64,000 bases of DNA from Pseudahrensia aquimaris (GTDB taxonomy: Bacteria > Pseudomonadota > Alphaproteobacteria > Rhizobiales > Rhizobiaceae). The stretch is taken from contig NZ_JBHTJV010000026.1 in NCBI RefSeq assembly GCF_042676045.1, forward strand, positions 1 through 64,000, written 5' to 3'. Positions 16,274 to 25,646 of this stretch are shown here, in pieces (positions within the stretch are counted from its first letter, which is position 1; each line of letters begins with the position of its first letter). Made by a program: the position numbers and the translations under genes. The notes beneath the pieces were generated by a model. It searched no databases. It was not told the origin of the DNA and saw nothing but the letters and a program-made list of their open reading frames with translations.

Positions 16274-17281
16274 ATGATTCATAGAAATTGGCAGGAATTG
16301 ATCAAGCCGACCAAACTCGATGTTTCCTCAGAAGGCACCAAAGGCACGCTGGTAGCGGAGCCTCTGGAACGGGGCTTCGGCCTGACGCTCGGCAACGCCC
16401 TGCGCCGTGTTCTTCTCTCATCGCTTCAAGGCGCTGCTGTGACGGCTGTGCAGATTGATGGCGTTTTGCACGAGTTTTCGTCTATTCCCGGTGTGCGTGA
16501 AGACGTGACCGACATCATCTTGAACGTCAAAGAGCTCGCCATCCGCATGGAAGGCGAAGGCCCCAAGCGCATGGTTGTGCGCAAGGAAGGCCGTGGCCCC
16601 GTGCTGGCTGGTGACATTCAGACGGTTGGCGATATCGAAATTCTGAACCCTGAACACGTGCTATGCACGTTGGATGAAGAAGCTGAAATTCGCATGGAAT
16701 TCACGGTTGATACCGGCAAAGGTTATATCGCCGCCGAGCGCAACCGCCCAGAAGACGCACCGATTGGTCTTATCCCAGTCGACAGCCTCTTCTCACCTGT
16801 GAGAAAAGTCTCCTACAAGACTGAAAACACACGCGAAGGTCAGGTTCTCGATTATGATAAGCTGACGATGACGGTTGAAACCGACGGTTCCATCACGCCG
16901 GATGATGCGGTGGCCTATGCTGCTCGTATCCTGCAAGACCAATTGTCCATCTTCGTGAATTTCGAAGAGCCACAAAAAGAAGTTGCTCAAGAGCAAGTTC
17001 AGGAACTGGCGTTCAACCCGGCATTGCTGAAAAAGGTCGATGAGCTGGAGCTCTCCGTACGTTCCGCAAACTGCCTTAAGAACGACAACATCGTTTATAT
17101 CGGTGACCTGATCCAGAAGACCGAAGGCGAGATGCTTCGCACCCCGAACTTTGGCCGCAAATCTCTGAACGAAATCAAAGAAGTGCTCGCAACAATGGGC
17201 CTGCATCTCGGCATGGAAGTGCCCGCATGGCCGCCGGAAAACATCGACGATCTGGCCAAGCGCTACGAAGACCAATACTAG
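16274..17281 (+). CDS. rpoA: RNA polymerase alpha subunit
   Basis: I chose the ATG at 16274 behind AAGGA, giving 335 residues that begin MIHRNWQELIKPTKLDVSSE. An upstream opening at 16217 adds residues not found in the family. The N-terminal dimerisation domain has ERGFGLTLGNALRRVLLSSL. The C-terminal domain, which touches promoter UP elements and activators, has the LELSVRSANCLKNDNI segment and GRKSLNEIKEVL. Length and domain order are normal. Confidence 0.98.
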   Translation: MIHRNWQELIKPTKLDVSSEGTKGTLVAEPLERGFGLTLGNALRRVLLSSLQGAAVTAVQIDGVLHEFSSIPGVREDVTDIILNVKELAIRMEGEGPKRMVVRKEGRGPVLAGDIQTVGDIEILNPEHVLCTLDEEAEIRMEFTVDTGKGYIAAERNRPEDAPIGLIPVDSLFSPVRKVSYKTENTREGQVLDYDKLTMTVETDGSITPDDAVAYAARILQDQLSIFVNFEEPQKEVAQEQVQELAFNPALLKKVDELELSVRSANCLKNDNIVYIGDLIQKTEGEMLRTPNFGRKSLNEIKEVLATMGLHLGMEVPAWPPENIDDLAKRYEDQY

Positions 17282-17340
17282 AATTTCAACGCGCGGGGCT
17301 TAAGTCCTAGGTCCGCGCTTCGTCCTGAAGGAGAAGGCAA

Positions 17341-17790
17341 ATGAGACACCGTAAACAGGGCCGCAAGCTCAACCGCACACAAAGCCACCGCAAAGCCATG
17401 TTCATGAACATGAGCCAGGCGCTTTTGACCCACGAACAAATCGTCACCACGCTGCCAAAGGCGAAGGAACTGCGTTCCGTCGTCGACAAGCTGATTACGC
17501 TTGGCAAGCGCGGCGACCTGCACGCCCGCCGTCAGGCCGTCTCGCAGCTTCAAGACAACGAAGTCGTCAAAAAGCTGTTTTCGGTTTTGGCCGAGCGCTA
17601 CAAAGAGCGTCCCGGCGGCTACACCCGCGTTCTCAAAGCCGGTTTCCGTTACGGAGATAACGCGCCGATGGCTGTGATCGAACTTGTTGATCGTGACCCG
17701 GACGCCAAAGGCAAAGCCGACCGCAAGCGCATGGAAGCTGAGGACGGTGCCGAAGCGCCAGCTGAGCAGAAAGCCGACGCCGCTGCGTAG
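17341..17790 (+). CDS. rplQ: 50S ribosomal protein L17
   Basis: A 149-residue protein. It starts MRHRKQGRKLNRTQSHRKAM and carries LLTHEQIVTTLPKAKELRSV and GGYTRVLKAGFRYGDNAPMA. The core of about 120 residues is standard; the last 25 or so are an acidic, Ala-rich tail. It closes the ribosomal cluster and is followed by an intrinsic terminator. Confidence 0.97.
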   Translation: MRHRKQGRKLNRTQSHRKAMFMNMSQALLTHEQIVTTLPKAKELRSVVDKLITLGKRGDLHARRQAVSQLQDNEVVKKLFSVLAERYKERPGGYTRVLKAGFRYGDNAPMAVIELVDRDPDAKGKADRKRMEAEDGAEAPAEQKADAAA

Positions 17791-17813
17791 GCAAACGATA
17801 CGTATTCATCAAG

Positions 17814-17842
17814 AAGGGCGGCCCCAACAGGCCGCCCTTTTT
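17814..17842 (+). terminator. Intrinsic terminator of the alpha operon
   Basis: A 10-bp perfect inverted repeat, AAGGGCGGCC at 17814-17823 and its complement at 17830-17839, has a 6-nt loop and a following T-run. It lies 23 bp after the rplQ stop. Confidence 0.9.
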
Positions 17843-17851
17843 CGTTTCAGG

Positions 17852-17879
17852 TTGGCGCGCGCCTGCTAAAGCCTATATT
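17852..17879 (+). promoter_or_regulatory. Possible housekeeping promoter of the DegP-type protease gene
   Basis: TTGGCG at 17852-17857 and TATATT at 17874-17879 are 16 bp apart. They lie directly after the alpha-operon terminator and about 30 bp before the ATG at 17910. Both match a sigma-70-type promoter reasonably well. The position after a terminator supports the reading; no experiment is implied. Confidence 0.45.
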
Positions 17880-17909
17880 GAGGAAAGCCGAACAGCGGAG
17901 ATTCCCTCA

Positions 17910-19319
17910 ATGAAATTTACCCTTCGCCTATTTTCATTCATCGTCATCGCAACCGCGGCGGCAGGCAGTGTCTTAGCCTCTGCTCAATCCACCAAACTGG
18001 TGCCTCAATCGGCAGAACAAATTCGCTTCTCTTATGCGCCCTTGGTGAAAAAGATCGCGCCAGCGGTGGTCAACGTCTATGCAGCACGCCAAGTGCGCCA
18101 GCGTCGTTCGCCTTTTGCAGGCGATCCGTTTTTCGAACAGTTCTTTGGCCGCTCGTTTGGCCAGCCCCGTCAACGGACGGAGCGCTCGCTTGGTTCCGGC
18201 GTTATCGTGGGCGGCAACGGTCTTGTGGTGACAAACAACCACGTCATTGAGGGCGCGGACGAGGTAAAGATCGCGTTATCGGACGGTCGCGAATTTGCAG
18301 CCGATATAGTGCTCATCGACAAACGCTCGGATCTAGCGGTTTTGCGGGTGCAGGAGCCGGAAGACTTTCCGACTGTGCCTCTCGGCAATCCGGACGAATT
18401 GGAGGTTGGTGATCTGGTGCTTGCCATTGGAAATCCGTTTGGCGTCGGGCAGACCGTCACCAGTGGCATCGTCTCCGCGCTTGCCCGCTCACAGGGCGGG
18501 GTTGATGATTTTGGTTTCTTCATACAAACCGATGCATCCATCAATCCGGGCAATTCCGGCGGCGCGCTCGTGAACATGCAGGGCGAGTTGATCGGCATAA
18601 ACACCTCGATTTTCACCCGCTCTGGCGGGTCGAACGGTATTGGCTTTGCCGTGCCGTCGGACATGGTGCGGGTGGTGCTGGAATCGGTAAATCTTGGATC
18701 TTCCACCCTGTTGCGCCCTTGGGTCGGCGCGGATTTTCAGGCCGTCACACCCGATATATCTGAATCACTTGGCATGGACCGCCCACGCGGTGCGCTCGTG
18801 GCAGGTGTCGCCAAAGGCGGCCCTGCAGAGGCCGCAGGAATGCGTCTCGGTGATATCGTGTTGGAGTTGGACGGAAACCCCGTTGAGCACATCAACGCGC
18901 TTGGCTATCGGCTCGCGACGGCCGGGCTGGACCGAACGGTTGATGTGAAAGTGCTCAGTCAGGACCAGGAAAAAACCCTGCAAATCCGCCTGCAAGTTGC
19001 GCCGGAGGATCCGCCACGGGACTTGTTGAAATTGACAGGACGCTCGCCTTTTGCTGGCGCAGAAATCGCCAACATTTCGCCGCGTGTGGCTTCGGAATTG
19101 GAGATGCGTGCTTCGCTCACAGGTGTCGTGATTATGAACGTTGAACGCGGCAGCCCTGCGCAGCGTATCGGCCTGCGGCCCAAAGACATACTGTTGGAAG
19201 TAAATGAGGAGCGCGTCAGCAATACGCGCCAGATGCAAAAGCTATCGCAAGCCCGGTTCAGAGCATGGAAGTTCACCATTGACCGCGATGGTCGCCAATT
19301 CACACGCGTGCTGCGCTAG
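17910..19319 (+). CDS. Periplasmic trypsin-like serine protease with two PDZ domains (Do/DegQ family)
   Basis: A 469-residue protein. A signal peptide is visible (MKFTLRLFSFIVIATAAAGS with cleavage near ASA, about residue 25). The catalytic triad can be placed at about His111 (VVTNNHVIEG), Asp141 (RSDLAVL) and Ser216 (NPGNSGGAL). Two PDZ-like regions follow, at about residues 265-350 and 370-465. Such proteins degrade or refold damaged envelope proteins. It stands alone behind its own likely promoter and 17 bp before rarA, so the two may be co-transcribed. DegP, DegQ and DegS-like members cannot be told apart with certainty; two PDZ domains exclude DegS. Confidence 0.93.
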   Translation: MKFTLRLFSFIVIATAAAGSVLASAQSTKLVPQSAEQIRFSYAPLVKKIAPAVVNVYAARQVRQRRSPFAGDPFFEQFFGRSFGQPRQRTERSLGSGVIVGGNGLVVTNNHVIEGADEVKIALSDGREFAADIVLIDKRSDLAVLRVQEPEDFPTVPLGNPDELEVGDLVLAIGNPFGVGQTVTSGIVSALARSQGGVDDFGFFIQTDASINPGNSGGALVNMQGELIGINTSIFTRSGGSNGIGFAVPSDMVRVVLESVNLGSSTLLRPWVGADFQAVTPDISESLGMDRPRGALVAGVAKGGPAEAAGMRLGDIVLELDGNPVEHINALGYRLATAGLDRTVDVKVLSQDQEKTLQIRLQVAPEDPPRDLLKLTGRSPFAGAEIANISPRVASELEMRASLTGVVIMNVERGSPAQRIGLRPKDILLEVNEERVSNTRQMQKLSQARFRAWKFTIDRDGRQFTRVLR

Positions 19320-19336
19320 ACGCGGCAGGCAGGGCG

Positions 19337-20650
19337 ATGAGCGACCTTTTCGGCAAAACGGCACAGGCAGGCGCGGCGGATGATACGGGCAAACCGTTGG
19401 CCGAGCGCTTACGTCCGCGCACGCTTGCCGATGTGGTGGGGCAGCCGCATCTGCTGGGTGAGGACGGTGTTCTGACCAGAATGCTGCAATCTGGCTCGCT
19501 CGGCAGTCTGGTCTTTTGGGGGCCGCCGGGAACCGGCAAGACAACAGTTGCGCGGCTGCTCGCAGACGAAGGCAACCATCATTTCGAACAGATTTCAGCA
19601 ATTTTTTCCGGCGTGGCAGATCTCAAAAAGGTTTTCGAATCCGCTCGGATGCGCGCCACAAACGGCACCAAGACGCTCCTGTTCGTGGACGAAATTCACC
19701 GCTTTAACCGCGCTCAACAGGATTCGTTTCTGCCCGTCATGGAGGATGGGACAATCACGCTTGTGGGCGCGACGACGGAAAACCCGTCGTTTGAACTCAA
19801 TGCAGCGCTTCTCTCCCGCTCCCGTGTTCTAACCTTCAAGGCGCACGATGAAGACAGTCTCACCGCGCTTTTGGACAGGGCTCAGGAAACACAGGGCAAG
19901 CCGCTGCCACTCGATAAAGAGGCGCGAGGCGTCATAATTCGTATGGCAGACGGTGATGGTCGTGCGCTGCTTACGCTTGCGGAAGAAGCATGGCGGGCTG
20001 CGCGAGACGGTGAAGTTTTTGATGCAAAGACCTTGCAAGAGGTCCTTCAACGCCGTGCGCCGATTTATGACAAGGGCCAAGACGGCCACTACAACCTCAT
20101 CTCGGCGTTGCACAAAGCGGTGCGGGGTTCTGATCCGGATGCCGCGCTCTACTATCTCACACGCATGTTCGACGCTGGCGAAGATCCGTTGTTTCTGGGA
20201 CGCCGCCTTGTGCGCATGGCCAGCGAAGACATCGGCATGGCCGACCCGCAAGCGCTCGTCATCGCCAACGCGGCCAAAGATGCATACGATTTTCTAGGCT
20301 CGCCAGAAGGCGAACTGTCGCTTGCGCAGGCGTGCGTGTATTTGGCAACCGCACCAAAATCCAACGCGCTTTACGTGGCCTACAAAGCCGCCACGCGCAC
20401 CGCGAAAGAGGCGGGCTCGCTGCCGCCGCCTAAACATATTCTCAACGCGCCATCGAAACTCATGAAAGATGAGGGATATGGCAGCGGCTATCTCTATGAC
20501 CACGATCAACCGGATGCTTTTTCCGGTCAGGATTATTTCCCCGAAAAACTAGGGCGACAGAAATTCTACGAACCAGTCGACCGTGGGTTTGAACGCGATA
20601 TTGCCAAGCGGTTGGACTATTGGAACAAGTTGCGCCGCGAGCGTGACTGA
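19337..20650 (+). CDS. rarA: Replication-associated recombination AAA+ ATPase RarA (MgsA)
   Basis: A 437-residue protein. Walker A GPPGTGKTTVARLLA is near residues 59-73 and Walker B LLFVDEIHRFNRAQQD near residues 113-128. The sensor-1 region VGATTENPSFELNAALLSRS is also present. The C-terminal part with NALYVAYKAATRTAKEAGS and PPKHILNAPSKLMKDEGYG is specific for the RarA/WRNIP1 family. It acts at stalled replication forks. Its stop is directly abutted by the convergent stop of the small lipoprotein gene. Confidence 0.95.
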   Translation: MSDLFGKTAQAGAADDTGKPLAERLRPRTLADVVGQPHLLGEDGVLTRMLQSGSLGSLVFWGPPGTGKTTVARLLADEGNHHFEQISAIFSGVADLKKVFESARMRATNGTKTLLFVDEIHRFNRAQQDSFLPVMEDGTITLVGATTENPSFELNAALLSRSRVLTFKAHDEDSLTALLDRAQETQGKPLPLDKEARGVIIRMADGDGRALLTLAEEAWRAARDGEVFDAKTLQEVLQRRAPIYDKGQDGHYNLISALHKAVRGSDPDAALYYLTRMFDAGEDPLFLGRRLVRMASEDIGMADPQALVIANAAKDAYDFLGSPEGELSLAQACVYLATAPKSNALYVAYKAATRTAKEAGSLPPPKHILNAPSKLMKDEGYGSGYLYDHDQPDAFSGQDYFPEKLGRQKFYEPVDRGFERDIAKRLDYWNKLRRERD

Positions 20651-21103
20651 TCAGCTAACAGGAACGCTAGGTGCTGAAGGGCTGTTCGGCTTAGCAGCAG
20701 GGGTTGAACGCTGCGAACCCTTTGGCACCAGTTGAATGTTGACCGGATTGGGCGTGTGGTCACGCGCGGCACCGGTTGCGACATCAACCCCCGCGCCCAC
20801 AACACCGCCTATAAGGATGTTGCCAGCAAGGCCCGCAGCCCCTTGGCCGGCGACCTTGGTACCCACGTAAACGGATTTGGTTTCATAGCCCGGTTTGCTG
20901 GCTGTCACCGTGAACGCCTTTTTTCGCTCAATGTTCAAAACGCAAGGCGACGCCTTGCAAGCATAGCCAATGTCTGTGCTCACATTGGCGTCTGACGGTT
21001 GATAGTTGATGACGACATCTTCCGTTGTGCCGCGTGTAACCGTCGCGCAACCGACGGTAGAGCCTGCCAGAAGGCATAGGCTGATCGTTCTGATGATTTT
21101 CAT
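20651..21103 (-). CDS. Small PEGA-like lipoprotein
   Basis: I chose the ATG at 21101-21103, because the sequence after it, MKIIRTISLCLLAGSTVGC, is a lipoprotein signal with a somewhat degenerate lipobox (TVGC). The frame opens further upstream at 21289 without family-like sequence. The mature part of about 130 residues has NYQPSDANVSTDIGYACKAS and FTVTASKPGYETKSVYV, the pattern of a PEGA-type beta domain. A Gly-rich hydrophobic segment (AGLAGNILIGGVVGAGVDVA) and a Pro/Ser tail follow. It is probably anchored in the envelope. The role is unknown. Confidence 0.75.
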   Translation of the reverse strand: MKIIRTISLCLLAGSTVGCATVTRGTTEDVVINYQPSDANVSTDIGYACKASPCVLNIERKKAFTVTASKPGYETKSVYVGTKVAGQGAAGLAGNILIGGVVGAGVDVATGAARDHTPNPVNIQLVPKGSQRSTPAAKPNSPSAPSVPVS

Positions 21104-21309
21104 AAAGTGTGCCCCGAAAACGTGTTTGTCAGATTCTGGGCTGACACATATTGGACAGTGACGTTCACGGATAGGTGTATGCCGCATAGATTGGTGGAAA
21201 GTCGAAGCGGCTGGCAACATTCTGCGATAGTGTGTCGAAATCACCCCACTTGCCTTTCTCCGACCTGTTTTCAATAGCGTTTGACGCAACGATCAGCTAA
21301 ATCGGGGCC

Positions 21310-21681
21310 ATGCTTCAGACAACTCTGATATTCATCGGCGGCGGCCTTGGCGCAACGGCACGGCATTGGGCTGGTCTTGCAGTCTTGCGCCAGTTTGGCC
21401 CCGGTTTTCCCTGGGGGACGATGGGTGTGAATGTGCTGGGTTCGCTGGCGATGGGATTGTTGATCGGCTGGCTGGCAAAGCGCGGCGGCAGTATGGACTT
21501 TCGCTTGTTCGCAGCGACCGGATTTCTTGGAGGCTTCACGACATTTTCGGCCTTCTCCCTCGACTTTGCAAATCTGTGGCGACAGGGCGATATGACCGCG
21601 GCCTTCGGCTACGCTGTGGCGTCTGTGGTGTTGTCGCTGTTGGCGGTTTTCGCCGGTCTCTTCATCATGCGGCAGGTTTAA
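21310..21681 (+). CDS. crcB: Fluoride ion channel CrcB/Fluc
   Basis: A 123-residue protein with four hydrophobic segments. It starts with the family pattern FIGGGLGATARHWAGL and has the characteristic TGFLGGFTTFSAFSLD near residues 73-88, whose Phe and Thr residues line the pore in Fluc channels. These channels work as antiparallel dimers and remove fluoride. I looked for a fluoride riboswitch upstream and did not see one. It is followed by an RluC-type gene after 3 bp, so the two form an operon. Confidence 0.95.
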   Translation: MLQTTLIFIGGGLGATARHWAGLAVLRQFGPGFPWGTMGVNVLGSLAMGLLIGWLAKRGGSMDFRLFAATGFLGGFTTFSAFSLDFANLWRQGDMTAAFGYAVASVVLSLLAVFAGLFIMRQV

Positions 21682-21684
21682 CTC

Positions 21685-22683
21685 ATGGCTCTCTCCGGCG
21701 TTACCCAAAAGACAGTCGAACCTGACGAAGACGCGATGCGGCTTGATCGATGGTTTAAGGCCCATTTCCCGGGCGTCGGCTTCGGCCAACTGCAAAAGCT
21801 GCTGCGCTCCGGCCAGGTGCGTGTGGATGGCGGGCGCGTGAAAACGTCAACCCGGCTGGAACAGGGACAGACCGTGCGTGTGCCACCGCTTGATTCTGAT
21901 GCCGCCAAGCCGCTGCACATGACCGCCAACACGATCCGTGATCGTCATGACGCCGACGTTTTGCGCGATATGCTGCTGTTTGAGGATGACAAGGTTTTCG
22001 TTTTCAACAAACCGGCAGGATTGGCCGTGCAGGGCGGTTCCGGCATCAACCGTTCGGTTGATTCCATGCTGGAATCCCTGCGCGACAAGAAGGGGCAGAA
22101 GCCGCGTCTCGTTCACCGTTTGGACAAGGACACATCGGGCGTCTTGGTGATCGCCAAGACGCGCGGTGCGGCACAGGCGCTAACCGGCAGTTTCCGCCAC
22201 CGCGATACGGAAAAGACCTATTGGGCGCTCGTCGCCGGCGTGCCACGCCAGCGCGAAGGGCGCATTTCCACTCACCTTTTGAAAGAAAGCGTGGATGGAA
22301 ACGACAAGATGCGTGTTGCCCGCCATGGCGAAAAGGGTGCCGATCATGCGGTGAGCGAATACCGTGTGATCGATTCCAACCCGCGCAAGGTCTGCTGGGT
22401 TGAGATGAGCCCAGTGACGGGCCGCACTCACCAATTGCGCGTTCACGCCTCGCATATTGGCCATTCGATTGTCGGTGATCCAAAATATTTCGATATTGAA
22501 AACTGGGAGCGTCCCGGCGGCATCCAGAACAAGCTGCACCTTCACGCCCGCCGCATCCGCATTCCTCATCCCGATGCGGACAAAGCGATCATTGATGTGA
22601 CCGCGCCGCTTCCGCCACACATGGTGCAAAGCTGGAACCTGTTGGGTTTTGATGAGGCCGATGGGCTTGTTGAGGAAGAATGA
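21685..22683 (+). CDS. rluC: RluC/RluD-type 23S rRNA pseudouridine synthase
   Basis: A 332-residue protein. An S4 RNA-binding domain covers about residues 12-70 (FGQLQKLLRSGQVRVDGGRV). The catalytic domain has the RluA-family motif VHRLDKDTSGVLVIAKT near residues 142-158, whose Asp in HRLDKDTSG is the nucleophile. The later GRTHQLRVHASHIGHSIVGD is also typical. It converts uridines in 23S rRNA to pseudouridine. RluC is the most likely assignment from the S4 domain and length, but RluD is not excluded. Confidence 0.88.
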   Translation: MALSGVTQKTVEPDEDAMRLDRWFKAHFPGVGFGQLQKLLRSGQVRVDGGRVKTSTRLEQGQTVRVPPLDSDAAKPLHMTANTIRDRHDADVLRDMLLFEDDKVFVFNKPAGLAVQGGSGINRSVDSMLESLRDKKGQKPRLVHRLDKDTSGVLVIAKTRGAAQALTGSFRHRDTEKTYWALVAGVPRQREGRISTHLLKESVDGNDKMRVARHGEKGADHAVSEYRVIDSNPRKVCWVEMSPVTGRTHQLRVHASHIGHSIVGDPKYFDIENWERPGGIQNKLHLHARRIRIPHPDADKAIIDVTAPLPPHMVQSWNLLGFDEADGLVEEE

Positions 22684-22761
22684 TTTGCTCTTTCTCCTTT
22701 CCGCCATTCTTCTATTGCTAATGCGCGGTTCAACCATGCCGACCAATGAAAGGGCGATCCG

Positions 22762-23544
22762 GTGAGCGATATACTTGGCGAACGCGACCCCAATATCCCC
22801 CAAACCCCCACGCGGGTGGCGGAGCCTTCGCGCGAAGAGCAATTGCCCAAGCGCTTTTACAAGGAGGTCTCCTTGGATGAGGCGCAAGGCGCTTTCACGA
22901 TCTTGCTCGATGGTCGCAGCGTCAAGACGCCGGGGCGCAACACGCTCGAATTCACTCATCAGGGTCTGGCGCAGGCCGTGGCCGACGAGTGGGCAGCACA
23001 GGGCGAACGCATCGATCCGATGAAAATGCCGCTCACACGGCTGGTGAACACCGCGCTCGATGGCGTTGCCCGCGACATGCAGGCGGTGAAAGAGGACATT
23101 GTGCGCTACAGCGGCACCGATCTGATCTGCTACCGTGCCGAAGGCCCGCAAGGCTTGATCGATGCCCAGCGCGAACACTGGGATCCGCTGCTGGACTTTG
23201 CGCAGGAAACATTCGGCTGTCACTTTCATCTGGCAGAAGGCGTTATGCATGTGGCGCAGCCGCCGGAAAGCATTGCGGCATTCTCCGCCCATGTCGGTCA
23301 GATTGATGAGCCGCTTGTGCTTGCCGCCACCCATGTTGTGACCACGCTGACCGGCTCAGCCACCATCGGCATGGCTGTATTTAAGGGCGCTCTCGACGCC
23401 GATGCAGCGTGGAAAGCCGCCCATGTGGACGAAGACTGGAACATCAGCCAATGGGGAGAGGATGCCGAGGCGCAGGCCGTTCGGGCCCGCAAGTTTGAAG
23501 AGTTGCGCGCCGCCGTTTCCATTATCGACGCCTTGACCCGCTAA
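22762..23544 (+). CDS. ATP12-family F1-ATPase assembly chaperone
   Basis: A 260-residue protein that starts at GTG 22762 behind AAAGGGCG. It has the ATP12 features LPKRFYKEVSLDEAQGAFTI near residues 29-48, LDGRSVKTPGRNTLEF, VADEWAAQGERIDPMKMPLT, and YSGTDLICYRAEGPQGLI. In mitochondria ATP12 binds the alpha subunit of F1 during assembly; the bacterial protein is limited mainly to alphaproteobacteria. It lies 78 bp after the pseudouridine synthase and 3 bp before the cyclase gene. Confidence 0.93.
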   Translation: MSDILGERDPNIPQTPTRVAEPSREEQLPKRFYKEVSLDEAQGAFTILLDGRSVKTPGRNTLEFTHQGLAQAVADEWAAQGERIDPMKMPLTRLVNTALDGVARDMQAVKEDIVRYSGTDLICYRAEGPQGLIDAQREHWDPLLDFAQETFGCHFHLAEGVMHVAQPPESIAAFSAHVGQIDEPLVLAATHVVTTLTGSATIGMAVFKGALDADAAWKAAHVDEDWNISQWGEDAEAQAVRARKFEELRAAVSIIDALTR

Positions 23545-23547
23545 GCC

Positions 23548-24618
23548 ATGGAACAAACCGTTTCCATACCCACCCATGAACGGCGAAGCGCCGCACAGGC
23601 TTGGCTGACCGTCTTCGTCATCACAGTCTTGTCAGGCTTTTTGGGCGAGGCCTATGGCGCGGTGTTTTATGAGTCTAGCGATGCGGACTACTATCAAGGA
23701 TTTCGCACAGGCGCTTCCATCGGTTTCATCTCTGCGGTGATTGAGGTCTTCTATATCCGCTCCGTGCGTCGGTCATGGATCAGGCGCGTGGCGTTTTTGC
23801 CGGGCCTGCTGGTGCGTATTTTGGTGCTCACCCTCATCATCCGCGTCTGTTTGGTTGGCAACGCGTTGCTCACCGATTTTCTGCTGGGGCAGGAGATCGG
23901 TGTTGAGGGTTCTATGGCGGAGGAAATGCGTGACACTTTGTTTTCAATGGCTCTGGTGGTGCTGTTTGTTACGCTATCGCAGCTTGGTTCGGTGATTGGC
24001 TTTCGCCGTTTCAGCAACCTTGTCGTGGGCCGCTATTTCCGGCCGGTGTCAGAGGAACGTATTTTCCTTTTTGTCGATCTGATCGACTCTTCGAAACTGG
24101 CCCGCGAGATGGGCGATCTGCGTTTCCATAATTTCTTGTCCGAATTCTTTTTTCAGGCCGACGCGTCCATCGTGGCTACAGGGGGCGAAATTGTCTCGTA
24201 TGTGGGTGACGCGGTCATTGTGACATGGCCGTTGCGCGACGATCCCAAGCGCAATGCCGATTGCCTGAAGGCACTGCGGTTGATTGACGAACGGATGAAA
24301 CAAGAAGCACCGTCTTTCGAAGCCGAATACGGTCACCGCGCCCGGTTTCGCGCTGCACTGCACGGCGGTCCGGTGGTTGTGGGTGAATGCGGCGACAGCC
24401 GCCGTCAAGTCACGTTCCTTGGCGACGTGGTCAACATGACGGCGCGCATCGAACAGGTGAGCAAGGATTTGGGTCAAAATTTCTTGGCCTCTGCTGAAAT
24501 CGTCGAGCGCATTGAGCCGCTGGCTGACACGCAGTTTGAACGGATCGGGAAATTCGATTTGAAGGGTGCGGATGAAAAAATGGAACTCTACGCCATCCGG
24601 CTGACCGCAAACGCTTGA
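23548..24618 (+). CDS. Membrane-bound class III adenylate/guanylate cyclase
   Basis: A 356-residue protein. The N-terminal half has about four hydrophobic segments. From about residue 165 a CHD-type cyclase domain follows. The two metal-binding aspartates can be seen in IFLFVDLIDSSKLA and SYVGDAVIVTW, and the dimer-arm segment in RQVTFLGDVVNMTARIEQVS, where FLGDVVNMTARIE includes the conserved Asn and Arg of the active site. It should make cAMP from ATP; the purine-selecting residues were not judged decisively. It is 3 bp behind the ATP12 gene. Confidence 0.9.
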   Translation: MEQTVSIPTHERRSAAQAWLTVFVITVLSGFLGEAYGAVFYESSDADYYQGFRTGASIGFISAVIEVFYIRSVRRSWIRRVAFLPGLLVRILVLTLIIRVCLVGNALLTDFLLGQEIGVEGSMAEEMRDTLFSMALVVLFVTLSQLGSVIGFRRFSNLVVGRYFRPVSEERIFLFVDLIDSSKLAREMGDLRFHNFLSEFFFQADASIVATGGEIVSYVGDAVIVTWPLRDDPKRNADCLKALRLIDERMKQEAPSFEAEYGHRARFRAALHGGPVVVGECGDSRRQVTFLGDVVNMTARIEQVSKDLGQNFLASAEIVERIEPLADTQFERIGKFDLKGADEKMELYAIRLTANA

Positions 24619-24676
24619 ACAGCACGCCCAAACGTGCGTTTTTGAACGCTGAAATTGCAGTTTTGGGCGTCAGCCA

Positions 24677-25645
24677 ATGAACAAGCCTATCCAGCCGACC
24701 GTTCCCGAAATCGGCACGTCCGCACCATCGGAAAATGTCAACAGTGGGAAGCTGGTCGTGCGCGGCATGGTGCTGATGAGCTTCGCCATGTTGATTTTGC
24801 CCATGATGGACGGCATCGCCAAAGTGCTGTCGACTCAATACGATGTGACGCCGGGGCAGATCACCTTTGGGCGGTTTCTCGTACAGGCTGTGCTGTTGGG
24901 AAGCGTTCTAGCGCTGTTTTATGGCCGCGGCCGCATGGTGCCGAAGCACTGGGCAATCAATATTTTGCGCGGTGCCATTATGGGCTGCGCTGTGCTGATG
25001 TTTTTTACCGCTTTGCGCTACATGCCCATTGCGGACGCCATCGCTGTGTTCTTCGTTGAACCGTTTATTCTTACCATCATGTCGGTTGTCTTTCTGAAAG
25101 AGACTGTCGGTTGGCGGCGTACGGCGGCGGTGATCATGGGCTTCATCGGTGCATTGTTTATCATTCAGCCGAGTTATGATCTCTTTGGTCCCGTTTCACT
25201 GTTGCCCATTGGAACAGCATTTCTGTTCGCTACCTATCTTCTGATCACGCGTTTGTTTGCAGGCGATGATGATCCGGTCGCCATGCAGTTCATGGCTGGA
25301 ATTGGCGGTGTGTTGGCTTTGAGCACGATCATGATTGCGGGAAATTTCTTCGGTATCGCCGATATTTCTGCGCCAGACATTCCCGAATTTGGTGTGCGTT
25401 GGGCGCTCATATTCGCCATCGGAGCCTTGGCGGCGGGAGGGCATTTGATGGTGGTTTGGGCGTTTCGATGGGCCAGCGCATCACTGCTGGCACCGTTTCA
25501 ATACATCGAAATCGTGGGCGCGACGCTGATCGGTTTCTGGCTGTTCGGCGATTTTCCCGACGCGCTGAAATGGGTCGGCATCGCTATCATCGTCGGCTCC
25601 GGACTGTATCTGATTTTCCGAGAACGCTCGGTTCAATCGTCGTGA
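24677..25645 (+). CDS. EamA-domain (DMT superfamily) transporter
   Basis: A 322-residue protein with about ten hydrophobic segments and two EamA repeats. The first is marked by MLILPMMDGIAKVLSTQY and VFFVEPFILTIMSVVFLKET, the second by GHLMVVWAFRWASASLLAPF and the end WVGIAIIVGSGLYLIFRERS. The VEPFxxTxxSxxxLKE arrangement is typical of the alphaproteobacterial group. The substrate cannot be read from the sequence. Its stop is one base before the convergent fghA stop. Confidence 0.9.
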   Translation: MNKPIQPTVPEIGTSAPSENVNSGKLVVRGMVLMSFAMLILPMMDGIAKVLSTQYDVTPGQITFGRFLVQAVLLGSVLALFYGRGRMVPKHWAINILRGAIMGCAVLMFFTALRYMPIADAIAVFFVEPFILTIMSVVFLKETVGWRRTAAVIMGFIGALFIIQPSYDLFGPVSLLPIGTAFLFATYLLITRLFAGDDDPVAMQFMAGIGGVLALSTIMIAGNFFGIADISAPDIPEFGVRWALIFAIGALAAGGHLMVVWAFRWASASLLAPFQYIEIVGATLIGFWLFGDFPDALKWVGIAIIVGSGLYLIFRERSVQSS

Positions 25646-25646
25646 G

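Noticed and set aside
21104..21309. Fluoride riboswitch before crcB
   Set aside because: I could not find the conserved core of that riboswitch in the 206 bp upstream.
22180..23334. A 384-codon minus-strand ORF opposite the pseudouridine synthase and ATP12 genes
   Set aside because: The plus-strand genes match known families over their whole length; the antisense frame matches nothing recognised.
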